A DNA stretch of 64,000 bases from JAWPMT01 sp965601475. GTDB lineage: Bacteria; Bacteroidota; Bacteroidia; Cytophagales; Cyclobacteriaceae. The DNA is taken from contig OZ271832.1 of NCBI GenBank assembly GCA_965601475.1, positions 4,216,001-4,280,000 on the forward strand. Reading direction: 5' to 3'. The translations under genes were made by a program, and so were the position numbers. Positions 23,401 to 29,964 of the stretch are shown piece by piece. Positions within the stretch are counted from its first letter, which is position 1; each line of letters begins with the position of its first letter. The notes under the pieces are model-generated. The model was not told the origin of the DNA. It saw only the letters and a program-made list of their open reading frames with translations, and ran no database searches.

Positions 23401-25313
23401 CGGTGGATACTACCGAGATTCCAACCTTCTCCAGCGGTTTCAGTGAAATATTTCTGATGTTGGGAACTGACCCCAACTTCGCAACTTACGATACCTTGAT
23501 CCGCTTCTCAGAGACATTCGGTAGCGAACTAAGGGCCACGTTTGATTTTGCGGATGATCAGTATTTTACTTTGGCCCTGGTGCAGAATGTTACTGCCCAG
23601 GATGGTCCGTGGGATGAGCCAACGACCTGGACTATCGGAGTTCCAGCAGCCAATGAGACGGCTTTTTTGAAAGACTCGGTATATCTAAGGGGAGATATCA
23701 CTGCGAACACGGTCGTAGCGCTTGACAACATGGCTGGACGGGGTAAGCTCAATTTGCAAAGCCACACCTTAAACATCCTGGATTCCCTGATTATTTTGGG
23801 ATATGGACTACCGGCTCAGGACAGCACTACATTCACTGCTAGTACAGGAACGGTCAACTATGGTGGGCCTGGAACGGAGATTTTCATACAGCCATTGGTC
23901 TACTACAATCTCACCCTCTCAGGCCAGGGAAGAAGGCACTTAAGAAGTGAGACCCTGGTATGCAACAATTTTACCATAGATGACAATCCGGAACTGGTTC
24001 TGGACGGAAATGACTTACACATCCAGGGAGATTGGTCGAGTGCTGTGAATGCAACTTTCTCTCCTGGCGGTGCCACGGTCGTTTTCAATGGCAATGGGCC
24101 TCAAAACATAATTCCAACCAATAGTCGGGTGACCTTTGATAACCTTGTCATCAACAACTCTGGAGGAAATGTAATACTTGGCGATTCCGTAGAGGTATTG
24201 AGCACATTGACCCTCACGCAGAATAACATTGAGTTGGGTAATGAACTGTTGATTATCTCAAATACAGCACCGGGGGCTATCGTTGGACCTGGCGATAACT
24301 CCAGCTATATCATTGCGGATGGATCCGGCGCAGTTAGATGGTCAGTAGCTGCTGGCAATTCCTACACTTACCCTGTGGGAGATGCTTCTGGTGACTATTC
24401 GCCCTTGATTGTCGCTCCTTCGGCGATTACCGGTAGCTCGCCTTCCGTAGACGTCCGCGTGACTGATGCCAGGTACGCTGATATCGATGATGGTCGGGCA
24501 CATATTTCAAGGTACTGGACAGTGGAGCCCACCAACATAGCCACTGTAACTTTTGACGTCACCATGGAATACACAGATGCGGATGTATCCGGAGATGAGG
24601 CGGATTTGGTACCTATTAAGTTCAGTGTCGATGCAGATACCTCAGACTTTCCAAGCTTCTCGCTGAATACCGTCAACAACACTTTACTTTGGCAGGGACT
24701 GACCAGCTTCAGCGCCATGGGTGCAGGGGTTATGATGGGTGTCACGACGCCCGTGGAGTTGCTATACTTCGAAGGTGAAAATGACGGCGACCACAATATT
24801 CTGGTGTGGGCCACCGCCACGGAGATCAACAATGAAGGTTTCGAAATCGAATGGTCAGCAGATGGTGAGCAGTTTGAGAATATTGGATTTATGCAGGGAA
24901 ATGGTACCTCTAATGAGATCCACGAGTACCAGTTTGTAGACCGAGAACCTTGGGCCGGAATCAATTATTATCGACTTCGTCAAATAGACTACGATGGGGT
25001 CTATGATTATTCTAACACCATTTCCATTGAGTACGAGCCCTTTGGCAGTCTGTTTGAGGCTACAGTATTTCCGAATCCCGCTCCAGCCAACAATATCAAT
25101 ATCAACATTGAAACGGGCAACCTAGCGCAGCCCGTCGAGATTAGGATTGTAGACCTAATTGGCAGAAGTATTTACGCCGAAAGGCTGGAGGTCTATGAGA
25201 CTGCATCTCAGCACAGGTTGCAGACAAGGGACCTGAAGGCCGGAGCTTACATCCTACTCCTCTCACAAGATGGCAGTGACCAATTGGTCAAACGACTGGT
25301 GATCAGGCAATAG
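11412..25313 (+). CDS. Giant modular T9SS surface protein (LamG-like + Calx-beta repeats), complete, 4633 aa
   Basis: The start ATG is followed by a signal peptide (MRQLLTLSILL...MAQ) and directly by the first GPGGVGD, so maturation probably exposes module 1. Six GPGG starts lie near residues 22, 787, 1322, 2094, 2852 and 3630. Each module has a LamG-like domain and a GIG/FGHD domain. I count 3, 1, 3, 3, 3 and 0 Calx-beta domains in the six modules, thirteen in all. The C-terminal part repeats the plan of the upstream gene: a beta-rich stretch, TPVELLYF with a fibronectin-like domain, then a type A T9SS tail (VFPNP, final KRLVIRQ). At about 13.9 kb this single gene is over a fifth of the window. 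Predicted fate is T9SS export and surface attachment; ligand and function are unknown. A 202-base gap separates it from the upstream paralogue. Confidence 0.92.
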   Translation: MRQLLTLSILLIARSILMAQTGPGGVGDKSGTSQLVVWLVADSISGNDGDAVSAWNDLSGAGNNFTQSNGTFRPILRQNAVNGRKAIEWSKSNDRLVLNPFNDMPTSAITAVVVYRTTDDDAGVLSYAASGAQNNEYLLFDPPQFRTFLDNTDDATGLDVTSANFQSLVHRWRSSDGSNQVIIDNATLFNATHQSGATMTTGGAFAIAGEQDNVDGGYDESQNYDGDIAEVILFDTYLDSAQVLALNNYLAASYGLTIVDDLYAYEANYDGEVAGVLVAGGDTQNSANSSSLFNINTPQDMTEGENLFFGHDNGDIAWTTTENPNGGINTQRIAREWRVDEDGDVGILTIQLDTTELQARPSLAYSRFVLLIDDDGDFTSGAEVRDMTQNGGNPNLFEIDINLTAGQYISFGTIIPTLTFANSVLSDSELNDPNIAVSLNFTPQVDVTFDYETAATNPDVGATADAALPFDANTDYLTIPTTQGTITAGTTSTSFTLDVNQDSDIDNGTTIDEEGDSLRIELSNPSAVDIGFLFDRLVFTINDDDNPRKIYFDEASSTVAEFGGSIDIQVNMTPSQVDGSNPTTVEYLVNTAPVGGSTATGGGTDFTLANGTLVIPAGFISNTFTITIDDDFLDEVDETIIIDLSAPTNGSLSGSEPIQHTVTITDNEDPPTVQFNLASGSGAEDTSPSISVTLSAPSGNDVDVDYVITGTAESAGVDYTFGTSGTTTITAGDLFSTLSPVINDDSEFESAETIIVTLSNPQGATLGTQTVFTYTITDNESNFGFSGPGGIGAADGSSPLELWLIADSISGTNGNTFSSWLDNSGNSIELTSSGAGGGIIDPTYRTILADINDHDYVDFSLGEAVLIEPSFTGIAGEQITVYTVLRDSETGADHLVSPQYELNGDANEFLVFHNTGFGAQIFVDGSNDNATGRSDASIDDDTWQIFSTRWRSSDGRIQYYATGDSLRTANFLAGGVIDPGGTLSLGHEQDGEDNYAQAQQDFDGLMAEVIMFTSFLNESRRIIVDNYLSTKYGIAISNDDYFNEGYVGAAYDNELAGIGRDAEADLHDDGQSGGILRINGASDLGIGEYLLFAHDNAALSFSVGELPTGADSLQRIAREWGLDETGDVGTVDIILTNPAVSLGGIPDNTNGFVLLVDDDGDFSNGGTTATTMTQSGSDYVASGVDIADSYITFATLGLTANFTVLSSSINESGSSINVEVALSNAPTSGSVQVQYNTLVSSTASEGAGQDFEYNASTSSPLTFGIGVATQNIQVDINDDGSTETDETVIIELLSATGATLGTDTLHTLTILDNDALQSGSTGPGGVRQAASFEAWWHADSAVFSDAGTTPSTDGGNIGQWNDLSGSAQNHPASVVSASYAPTYNLSTSLVNGMPAIDFTGSDSLLTVANETGLNVGGGFQAKTVAIAFETGANVTTRQVVYEQGGGTNGINIRVESGQIVAAIWDDNWAGSGGPTNGYYEFTSSTSTNSANVVILEFRGSSQTIQCSINGIEQTPFVIADAAGADLDDHGDDTGIGGIVGSTRVTASTTSTGDYFAGKIMQLLNLNDSLNAAERIIVENYLGAKYDANLAGGNEIYDYASTHPFGVIGIGQVNGEFHVGSTSDSLLSVSNPSALVDDAFLAFGHDNGSLSTFNTLESPDSTIERLSREYRVTKTNDLGAVTITVDTTMLPNPSAGFSSYAILVDADGDFSDGAQVYSMTRAGGDEWEVNVDFSDGDYFTIGVIEPVVFFSVTSANQDEGTTPAELVVSLNYPIADGVIVDFDTTALSTAVDGVDITYPALPSSVLIAAGDNSATIAYTILDDGLVEAVDDTVVTRITGATGALVGLQDSTVLLINDNDNTQEIDFSVTSITASEESGLVNAILRLNAVNMSDSTTVQYEVSVASSAVESEDFTLASGTAQIDAGQLTTSIQIPLIDDASDEEDETIIIQLSAPVNAALGVNTQFTVTLEDDDAAPELNFSAASFGSVESTSLGNFEVAVSEVSGRNIAVDYQVVVVNSTADGSDFVLADGVLNIAPGASSANITATIVDDLDAEVDESLELRLFDNGNLLNATVGVLDTAVYTIEDNDAGGFRGPGGVLEPSAYTIWLRADENVERDSVISALAGNGNIVQRWVDYSTNGNNAKGVTGNEPTFLLNAVNSKPSIDFGSVDETLLIDNQPEINDGNGPFNTRTIVAAFQAGSDVSTQQVVFEEGGGTNGFAIYIENDSVYVAAWAESAMTPWAFDTVGTAISGGQTMIAILEFSVGDGERLTGYFNADSVGTKTGKSEGVPNHGGGVSVGGSDDGWELGSGDMFTGQVMELLLLNNLLSKSERTIVENYLGGKYGANIAPSGNDFFAHEVAHGFEIIGLGRESSSDFHTRSQSDSLITISNASDLADGEYLFVGNDNADISSYITTEVPGTNLERLRREWRITETGDVGTVTIAIDTTILGIAPSSGFTEYVLLRDADGLFSTGASIVPMMQVGDGYQASLDLTDGEFLTFAVIRPEIHFTTTTSNASETVTSGTIEISLNYAIGRDVTVTATETGAGTATETDDFTFDDGPVSITAGSTTVNLPITIVNDAQVENDETVTIQIASPTVGILGSNTTHTYTVNDDDNFRKANFVKSDSTSNEDAVARQIGVFLSARNTTGDTEIFYSVTGGTALNDSVDFYVQAVDTLVFPQAPAGGDSIQFIDINVINDVLDEDPETVIISLTGGSGATLGDTTSFTFTISDDDLPPSVSFVTATRSGAESAQTVDLAIQLSEASGKDIVVPFSSSDITATLNTDFQLPSSSVTILAGNTTDSVQFLVLNDALTEANEQLSIDLGAPTNASLGATSSLTYSILDDDGLGFRGPGGIGNLDEQIAAWFRATDPGFGLSNGDPVSDILDRTNNNNDGFQTTPASQPQYLENVWNGRPVFAFDGSDLIELNNADDINTGGPYDQKTIMVAFRTSADVTTRQMIYEEGGGTRGLSIYIDNGSLYIGGWNNNDDDGGATTPWPAPGPPTNFTVFAQRPVTSNSNNFVFLQFDFLAGSGVVDGDVRASVNGENLVEVVGAGRLFAHGDPIGIGGINGGTVVHDGNEGSVQNYDGNIGELVIQNFVYNPAQYAIVNNYLSTKYNITLPVGGVDDIYAYDVDYSYELFGIGQVNDSSHNDAQGQGIVRLRNPSDLNNDEFMLMGHDNGNNTSWSSTGVPNGDTDNFRILDRTWRVDETGDLGTITLGIQASGLPAPPVGLVANYVLLVDDDDDFSTDATIYQLASNAGYFEVSNLDLPTDAYITFGLANPVVGFTAAAYDGAENATPAIQVGLSYITQELVTVDVDSTINSTAQPADFDFTSNTVTIAVGNQTANVPMTLTNDSDEESAETIELALTNASTGFLSDQDTAVFTILDDDIARLIQFVLTDSTGNEADSPALIRVFADSLSNTDSLRVYYEVIGGTATSGDDFVLAADSLKWGTYLDDPNDTIRTISLAITPDNLNEDTETIQIRLSAPFQAGLGANRDFTYNITDDDPIPSVDWAVTTDSGPESNTSVSAIVSLSAASGRDVTVNYSDQSSDPPTPGGIDYDLQGTSIIIPAGATQDTIPFSVFDDAIAGEGSENVIIRIDGATNASAPGTSTFTYTILDDDGGFGPLGPGGVGDEDEIAFWLRADSAVYSDLGTTLATNGNDVRQWDDQGGNGNNAFDGTVLAAVDSVPSYEATVAGANNQPGLNFDDTSFEFLTMTNDNLINLATNYTQKTMAVVFETGDTDPPSNNQMIYEQGGGGNGFNIYHGTDGDLHFAAWSTNASPAWNYTEVTAAVGADQLVMAIFEIDAATGDLNVYIDGSTVSTTSTGVNSVLNAHGGLVGIGATINDTRLSAATTVTGNGTFFDGRLFELTEYNERNLNLPARRILRNYFSTKYGISIGGQDVYAHDGTYGNELFGIGAQGGEIHIESKGSGILRLDNPQSIDDGDYLLIGHDDGAVDAYSTTNTPPEFGNQFMERVARTWRLDETGDFGEVRVSVDTTEIPTFSSGFSEIFLMLGTDPNFATYDTLIRFSETFGSELRATFDFADDQYFTLALVQNVTAQDGPWDEPTTWTIGVPAANETAFLKDSVYLRGDITANTVVALDNMAGRGKLNLQSHTLNILDSLIILGYGLPAQDSTTFTASTGTVNYGGPGTEIFIQPLVYYNLTLSGQGRRHLRSETLVCNNFTIDDNPELVLDGNDLHIQGDWSSAVNATFSPGGATVVFNGNGPQNIIPTNSRVTFDNLVINNSGGNVILGDSVEVLSTLTLTQNNIELGNELLIISNTAPGAIVGPGDNSSYIIADGSGAVRWSVAAGNSYTYPVGDASGDYSPLIVAPSAITGSSPSVDVRVTDARYADIDDGRAHISRYWTVEPTNIATVTFDVTMEYTDADVSGDEADLVPIKFSVDADTSDFPSFSLNTVNNTLLWQGLTSFSAMGAGVMMGVTTPVELLYFEGENDGDHNILVWATATEINNEGFEIEWSADGEQFENIGFMQGNGTSNEIHEYQFVDREPWAGINYYRLRQIDYDGVYDYSNTISIEYEPFGSLFEATVFPNPAPANNININIETGNLAQPVEIRIVDLIGRSIYAERLEVYETASQHRLQTRDLKAGAYILLLSQDGSDQLVKRLVIRQ
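11475..22298 (+). repeat. Five complete macro-modules of the second giant gene
   Basis: GPGG module starts lie at 11475, 13770, 15375, 17691, 19965 and 22299. Module lengths are 2295, 1605, 2316, 2274 and 2334 bases. The short second module is about 690 bases (230 residues) below its neighbours, which equals two Calx-beta domains, and only one is present there. Confidence 0.85.
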
Positions 25314-25368
25314 TCGTGTTGATCCATTCTGGGTTGCCAACAGGTGATAAGACTTACCTGGTGCAGGG

Positions 25369-26064
25369 CTAGTATTTATTGGTGAGATTTATTGCCGAGC
25401 AGGCGTAGAAAGCCGCCGTTTCAGTGCGCAATGTGGCGTGCCCAAGACTCACTTTTTTGGCACCTTTCGACATGGCTTCATTCGTTTCTTTTTCGGTGAA
25501 ATCACCTTCAGGACCTATGAGCAGAGTGGTGCTCTGATGCTTTAAGTGACTTTCGGTAATATAGGGTAGGCCCTTTTCTACATAAGCCAGCAAAGTATTT
25601 TCGTCGATGTGACTCAATGCATTTTTCCAGGGTAGTATGTCGTTCAGTGTAGTTTTGTAGGGTCCTTTGGATTGTTTCAGGGCACTGACCAACTTCCGCT
25701 CCAATCTGTCCGTTCTTATCTTCCGCCTGATTGTGTTTTGAGTTTCGATGAAGGTTATCTCGTCTATTTGCAACTCCCCAAGTTTTTCAATGAGCCATTC
25801 CATTCGCTCAATATTCTTTGTCGGAGCGATCATGAGATGCGTTCTAAATGGCTTGGGCTTGGCCACCTGACGTTCTAAGACGGTATATTTCAGCAGTTGC
25901 TTGTCGATTCGGGTGATTTGAACCAGTGCCCGATGGCCCTTGCCATCAATGATACAGATTTTGTCCCCCCTGTCGTGACGTAGTACCTTGACACAATGTG
26001 CAAATTCGTCTCCGACAAGTACGTTTTGTCCATTCACGAAATCCGGATCGTAGAATACATGCAT
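25369..26064 (-). CDS. rsmE: 16S rRNA (uracil1498-N3)-methyltransferase RsmE
   Basis: This 231-residue protein is of normal length for RsmE, a SPOUT-class enzyme that methylates N3 of U1498 in 16S rRNA using S-adenosylmethionine. The N-terminal part is the PUA-like RNA-binding region (FAHCVKVLRHDRGDKI). The C-terminal part carries the trefoil-knot SAM-binding motifs LLIGPEGDFT and SLGHATLRTETA, the standard RsmE signature. The ATG start at 26064 leaves only 56 bases to the divergent glnN. Its 3' end converges on the second giant gene with a 55-base gap. Confidence 0.93.
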   Translation of the reverse strand: MHVFYDPDFVNGQNVLVGDEFAHCVKVLRHDRGDKICIIDGKGHRALVQITRIDKQLLKYTVLERQVAKPKPFRTHLMIAPTKNIERMEWLIEKLGELQIDEITFIETQNTIRRKIRTDRLERKLVSALKQSKGPYKTTLNDILPWKNALSHIDENTLLAYVEKGLPYITESHLKHQSTTLLIGPEGDFTEKETNEAMSKGAKKVSLGHATLRTETAAFYACSAINLTNKY

Positions 26065-26091
26065 AAATCGGAATATGTTGTACTATGCGCG

Positions 26092-26099
26092 TAATTTTG
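26092..26099 (+). promoter_or_regulatory. Candidate -7 element for glnN
   Basis: TAATTTTG fits the Bacteroidota -7 consensus TAnnTTTG and ends 21 bases before the glnN ATG. The closest upstream TTG (26078-26080) is only 11 bases away, shorter than the usual 17-23, so only the -7 half is convincing. Confidence 0.35.
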
Positions 26100-26120
26100 T
26101 AAAAATCAAGTTCGCAACCT

Positions 26121-28286
26121 ATGGCTCACCTACGTTTTCATGCTTTGAATTTAGTTCAAAATCGCACCAAGCAGGAAGTTGATGCACCCGCCCGGAACAT
26201 TTCTGAGTACTTCGGTGAGCTGGCTTTCGGTATGGAGGAAATGAAGAAAGTTCTTCCATCCAGTGTGTTCGATAAGATCAGTTACTCTATCCGGAAACGA
26301 AAAAAAATCGATGCCGATACAGCTCTGGTGATTGCTGCTGCTGTGAAGAATTGGGCAATGTCTAAAGGGGCAACACATTATACGCATTGGTTTCAGCCAC
26401 TTACTGGCGCTACTGCTGAGAAACATGATGCTTTTTTCGACCCGCGTAGTGGCATAGAAAACCTCTCAGGTACAGAACTGGTCCAGCAGGAACCAGACGC
26501 GTCCTCTTTCCCAAGTGGGGGTATTCGTACTACTTTCGAAGCGCGCGGTTACACTGCCTGGGATCCCTCTTCGCCCATGTACATCTATGGCAGTACCTTG
26601 TGTATCCCCACAATTTTTGTTTCCTATACCGGTGAAGCCCTGGACTACAAAGCGCCTTTACTTAAGGCCATTGAGGCGGTGGATAAATCAGCGACAAAGG
26701 TTTGCAAGCTGTTTGATAGAAACATTGGTAAGGTGATTCCTTCCCTGGGCTGGGAACAGGAATATTTCGTAGTGGATCGTGCGCTGTACGATGCCAGGCC
26801 GGACCTCGTGATGGCCGGTCGTACGGTCTTTGGCCATAACCCTGCCAGGGGCCAGCAACTCGATGATCACTACTTTGGCTCCATTCCTTCGCGGATATTC
26901 GACTTCATGAAAGATCTCGAAATCCAAGCCCATCGATTGGGGATACCCTTGAGAACCCGACACAATGAGGTGGCACCTTCTCAGTACGAACTAGCACCCA
27001 TGTTTGGCAAGGTCAATGTCTCCACAGATCAAAACCAATTGCTAAAAGACCTGATGGATCGAGTGGCCGAACGTCATCAATTGAAAGTTCTTTTCCATGA
27101 AAAACCCTTCTCTGGCCTCAACGGAAGTGGAAAGCACAACAACTGGTCTCTTGTTACAGACACCGGAGTCAATTTGTTCCAACCCACGGGCAGTGCCAGG
27201 GACAACCTGATGTTTCTCACATTCTTTGTCATCACCATTAAGGCGGTCTTTGAGTATGCTGACCTATTGCGCGCCTCGATTGCTTCCGCAGGGAATGATT
27301 TTCGGCTAGGTGCCAATGAGGCGCCGCCAGCTATCATATCTACATTCATAGGGTCTACGCTGACAAAGGTGCTTGACGAACTCGAGCAGAATGGCAACGT
27401 CACCATCAAGAAAGGAGACAATCTCTACATGAAGCTGGGGATTGACCAAATACCAGAAATCATACTGGATAACACCGATAGGAATCGTACGTCGCCGTTT
27501 GCCTTCACAGGCAACAAGTTTGAATTTCGGGCCGTGGGTAGTGATGCCAATGTATCAAACGCCATGACGGCACTCAATGCGGCGGTAGCCGATCAATTGA
27601 ATCACTTCTACCAGGAGGTCGACCAACGCATCAACGACGATGATGAAGACAAGCGCCTGGCCATTGTGGATGTTCTGCGAGAGTATATCAAAACATCCAA
27701 GTCTATCCGGTTTGAAGGCGATGGATATTCAGAGGATTGGGTGAAGGAAGCTCAGAAAAGAGGTTTGTCCAACGTGAGAGACACTCCGAATGCACTGGAT
27801 TTCTACAGGTCTGAGAAGGTCTTGGTCATGTTTGATCGACTGAACATCATGACGGAGACTGAGATTGCCGCAAGGCATGAAATCATGCTGGAAAACTACA
27901 TCATGAAGGTCCAGATTGAGTCACGAGTGATGGTGGATCTTGCTTCAAATCACATCGTCCCCACGGCCTTGTCCTACCAAAACAGGCTCATACAAAATGC
28001 CCAGGGTTTGGCAGAATTGGGGATTTCGAATGATCTGGTGAAAGAGAGCATTGCCAGGATATCGCAACATATTTCCAAGGTTCAAACCTTGAGTCATGAG
28101 ATGGTGGAGGCTCGCAAAGTTGCCAACAAGATCTCAGATACTAAGGACAGGGCCACGGCCTATTGCGACGACGTGAAAAACAAATACTTTGACGACCTTC
28201 GCTACCATGTGGACAAGCTTGAGCAAATTATAGACGATGAAGATTGGCCGCTTGTCAAGTACAGGGAGTTGCTTTTTTTAAGATAG
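26121..28286 (+). CDS. glnN: Glutamine synthetase type III (GSIII)
   Basis: At 721 residues this has the length of GSIII enzymes, well above GSI or GSII. GSIII makes glutamine from glutamate, ammonia and ATP in the cytoplasm and is common in Bacteroidota. The GSIII-type motif ATHYTHWFQPLTGATAEKHD lies at residues 84-103. Further conserved parts include the RHNEVAPSQYELAP segment, a GSGKHNNWS segment and NRTSPFAFTGNKFEFRA with the substrate-binding arginine region. The C-terminal extension is helical and typical of the type. The next gene begins 7 bases after the stop, so the two are probably cotranscribed. Confidence 0.95.
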   Translation: MAHLRFHALNLVQNRTKQEVDAPARNISEYFGELAFGMEEMKKVLPSSVFDKISYSIRKRKKIDADTALVIAAAVKNWAMSKGATHYTHWFQPLTGATAEKHDAFFDPRSGIENLSGTELVQQEPDASSFPSGGIRTTFEARGYTAWDPSSPMYIYGSTLCIPTIFVSYTGEALDYKAPLLKAIEAVDKSATKVCKLFDRNIGKVIPSLGWEQEYFVVDRALYDARPDLVMAGRTVFGHNPARGQQLDDHYFGSIPSRIFDFMKDLEIQAHRLGIPLRTRHNEVAPSQYELAPMFGKVNVSTDQNQLLKDLMDRVAERHQLKVLFHEKPFSGLNGSGKHNNWSLVTDTGVNLFQPTGSARDNLMFLTFFVITIKAVFEYADLLRASIASAGNDFRLGANEAPPAIISTFIGSTLTKVLDELEQNGNVTIKKGDNLYMKLGIDQIPEIILDNTDRNRTSPFAFTGNKFEFRAVGSDANVSNAMTALNAAVADQLNHFYQEVDQRINDDDEDKRLAIVDVLREYIKTSKSIRFEGDGYSEDWVKEAQKRGLSNVRDTPNALDFYRSEKVLVMFDRLNIMTETEIAARHEIMLENYIMKVQIESRVMVDLASNHIVPTALSYQNRLIQNAQGLAELGISNDLVKESIARISQHISKVQTLSHEMVEARKVANKISDTKDRATAYCDDVKNKYFDDLRYHVDKLEQIIDDEDWPLVKYRELLFLR

Positions 28287-28293
28287 GACATTG

Positions 28294-29964
28294 ATGCACG
28301 ATAAAAGACGAAATAGGGAATCCCGTGCCGCTATCGAACGGATGTATATCACGATGCGTCATCTCTTCCTTAGGGGCAACTACAAGCCTATGGGGGTATC
28401 TGGCAGATCCCTCATTGAATCACTGCTGGATATCAATCCGGAGATCTATGGAGCCATGACAGACAGCGAAAAAGTGGAGCTGGATGGATTGCTTTACGTG
28501 ATGGAACGTCTCCCACATGGTATCGAAGAATGTAGAATCATCAAACTGATAGCAAGAGAGGGTTTTGAGGATTCCGGCTATGAATTGCACATCCCAATCA
28601 AGAGAAAGCGCAACTGCTATCGTATTGACTCTGATCGGATGTACATTGAAATGACCAGAGGACGAAGTGATATCTATGATATCCTTACCCACTTGACCTT
28701 CTTGTATATTGAAGCCGATAAAATCAAAAACCATTGCCTCACGGCGAAAGGCCAGATCAATGAGGATTGGAAACGACTGAAGGCTGTTGTTGGTGCTCAA
28801 GCCAATAGTGAAGAAATTGATGAGAAGAAAGCCTCGGTTTACCTCAGTAATATTCTGGGCAGGACACTTGAGGAAACCCGGGAGGCCATTGAGAAATTCC
28901 GAAAAAGCAATGTCAAAAACAGTTTGCACCACATCGTTTATCACCTGAGTAGAGCGGCCATTGGTGAGGTGAATGAGAAAAAGGACAAAGAAATATCCTT
29001 TTCGAGAAAGCTTAGGGACATTGTCGGACAACACACCTACGGTGAAAAGTGGGCAGATCAGATCAAGAGCTATATCCATGACGAAGGATGGATCAATCGG
29101 CCTATTCACATCATCAGTGCCAACCTACACAGTGTGCTCAATACGCTATTTGGCTGCCAGGCCCAGGGTGACAGCGGCTTCCATAGCATCGAAGCACTGG
29201 CTGAAGAGACCAGCAAACCTGAGAACAATGAGCTCCGGGATACCATTTTTGAATACGCGAAAGATCATGGACTGAGGGAAATCAAAGACACCTCCGGTAC
29301 TAATCTTACCGTGCAGGTGATTGATACAAGTCAGATCGATGTATCCAGATTGCCTACAGATTTGAGCATTGATCGTTTTGCCGAACCAGAGAGTATCCTC
29401 ATTGTGATGGACTATGCCTTTGGTGAACAAGGATATGAATGCATGGAGGAATTGCTGAAGCCCTATGAAAGGGATAGTAAACTCTACAACATGGATGTCC
29501 GCTCAGTCTCGGTAATGGGAAAAGCGGGGATTCTTGAAGGGGACAAGGGAGATATCATGATACCCACAGCGCACGTCTTTGAAGGCACCGCCGACAATTA
29601 TCCCATGAACAATGAACTTTCACTCCAGGATTTTGACGGATGCGGTATTCCCGCATATGAGGGTACAATGATCACCGTGTTGGGTACATCACTCCAAAAT
29701 CATGACGTGCTCAATCACTTCCTGACCAGCACCTGGAATGCCGTTGGTTTGGAAATGGAAGGTGCCCATTACCAAAAAGCCATTCAATCAGCAGCCAGAA
29801 TCCGTAAGAGCATCAGCAATGAGGTGAAAGTTTGTTATGCCTACTACGCTTCTGACAACCCATTGAAGACCGGAAGTACCCTGGCTTCAGGTAGTTTGGG
29901 GGCGGAAGGCATCAAGCCTACTTATATCATCACGAAGAAAATCCTTGAAAAAATACTGGTCTAG
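28294..29964 (+). CDS. Unknown conserved protein with nucleosidase-like C-terminal segment, coupled to glnN
   Basis: I do not firmly recognise the family (it may be what is called DUF6909). The frame opens at TTG 28291, but the ATG at 28294 is the more likely start, giving 556 residues. The first ~300 residues are charged and mostly helical, without a signal peptide or membrane segment. The last ~160 contain GDIMIPTAHVFEGTADN, a VLGTS segment and GLEMEGAHYQKA. The EMEG pattern and its spacing from the GDI..P motif resemble the nucleoside phosphorylase/AMP nucleosidase fold. That reading is inference. The 7-base gap after glnN implies cotranscription and perhaps a role in nitrogen or purine balance. 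The last four bases (CTAG) are shared with the stop of the convergent gene. Confidence 0.8.
   Translation: MHDKRRNRESRAAIERMYITMRHLFLRGNYKPMGVSGRSLIESLLDINPEIYGAMTDSEKVELDGLLYVMERLPHGIEECRIIKLIAREGFEDSGYELHIPIKRKRNCYRIDSDRMYIEMTRGRSDIYDILTHLTFLYIEADKIKNHCLTAKGQINEDWKRLKAVVGAQANSEEIDEKKASVYLSNILGRTLEETREAIEKFRKSNVKNSLHHIVYHLSRAAIGEVNEKKDKEISFSRKLRDIVGQHTYGEKWADQIKSYIHDEGWINRPIHIISANLHSVLNTLFGCQAQGDSGFHSIEALAEETSKPENNELRDTIFEYAKDHGLREIKDTSGTNLTVQVIDTSQIDVSRLPTDLSIDRFAEPESILIVMDYAFGEQGYECMEELLKPYERDSKLYNMDVRSVSVMGKAGILEGDKGDIMIPTAHVFEGTADNYPMNNELSLQDFDGCGIPAYEGTMITVLGTSLQNHDVLNHFLTSTWNAVGLEMEGAHYQKAIQSAARIRKSISNEVKVCYAYYASDNPLKTGSTLASGSLGAEGIKPTYIITKKILEKILV

Noticed and set aside
24395..24964. 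Reverse-strand frame of 189 codons at the end of the second giant gene
   Set aside because: It is opposite the conserved fibronectin-like and pre-tail region and has no homologous look, so it is a shadow frame.
1..25313. CRISPR-like or satellite repeat array
   Set aside because: The repeats are in-frame protein modules of about 2.2 kb with no short direct repeat or spacer structure.
28420..29109. Reverse-strand frame of 229 codons opposite the glnN-coupled gene
   Set aside because: The forward frame has a full-length continuous protein with recognisable motifs, while the reverse product has none.
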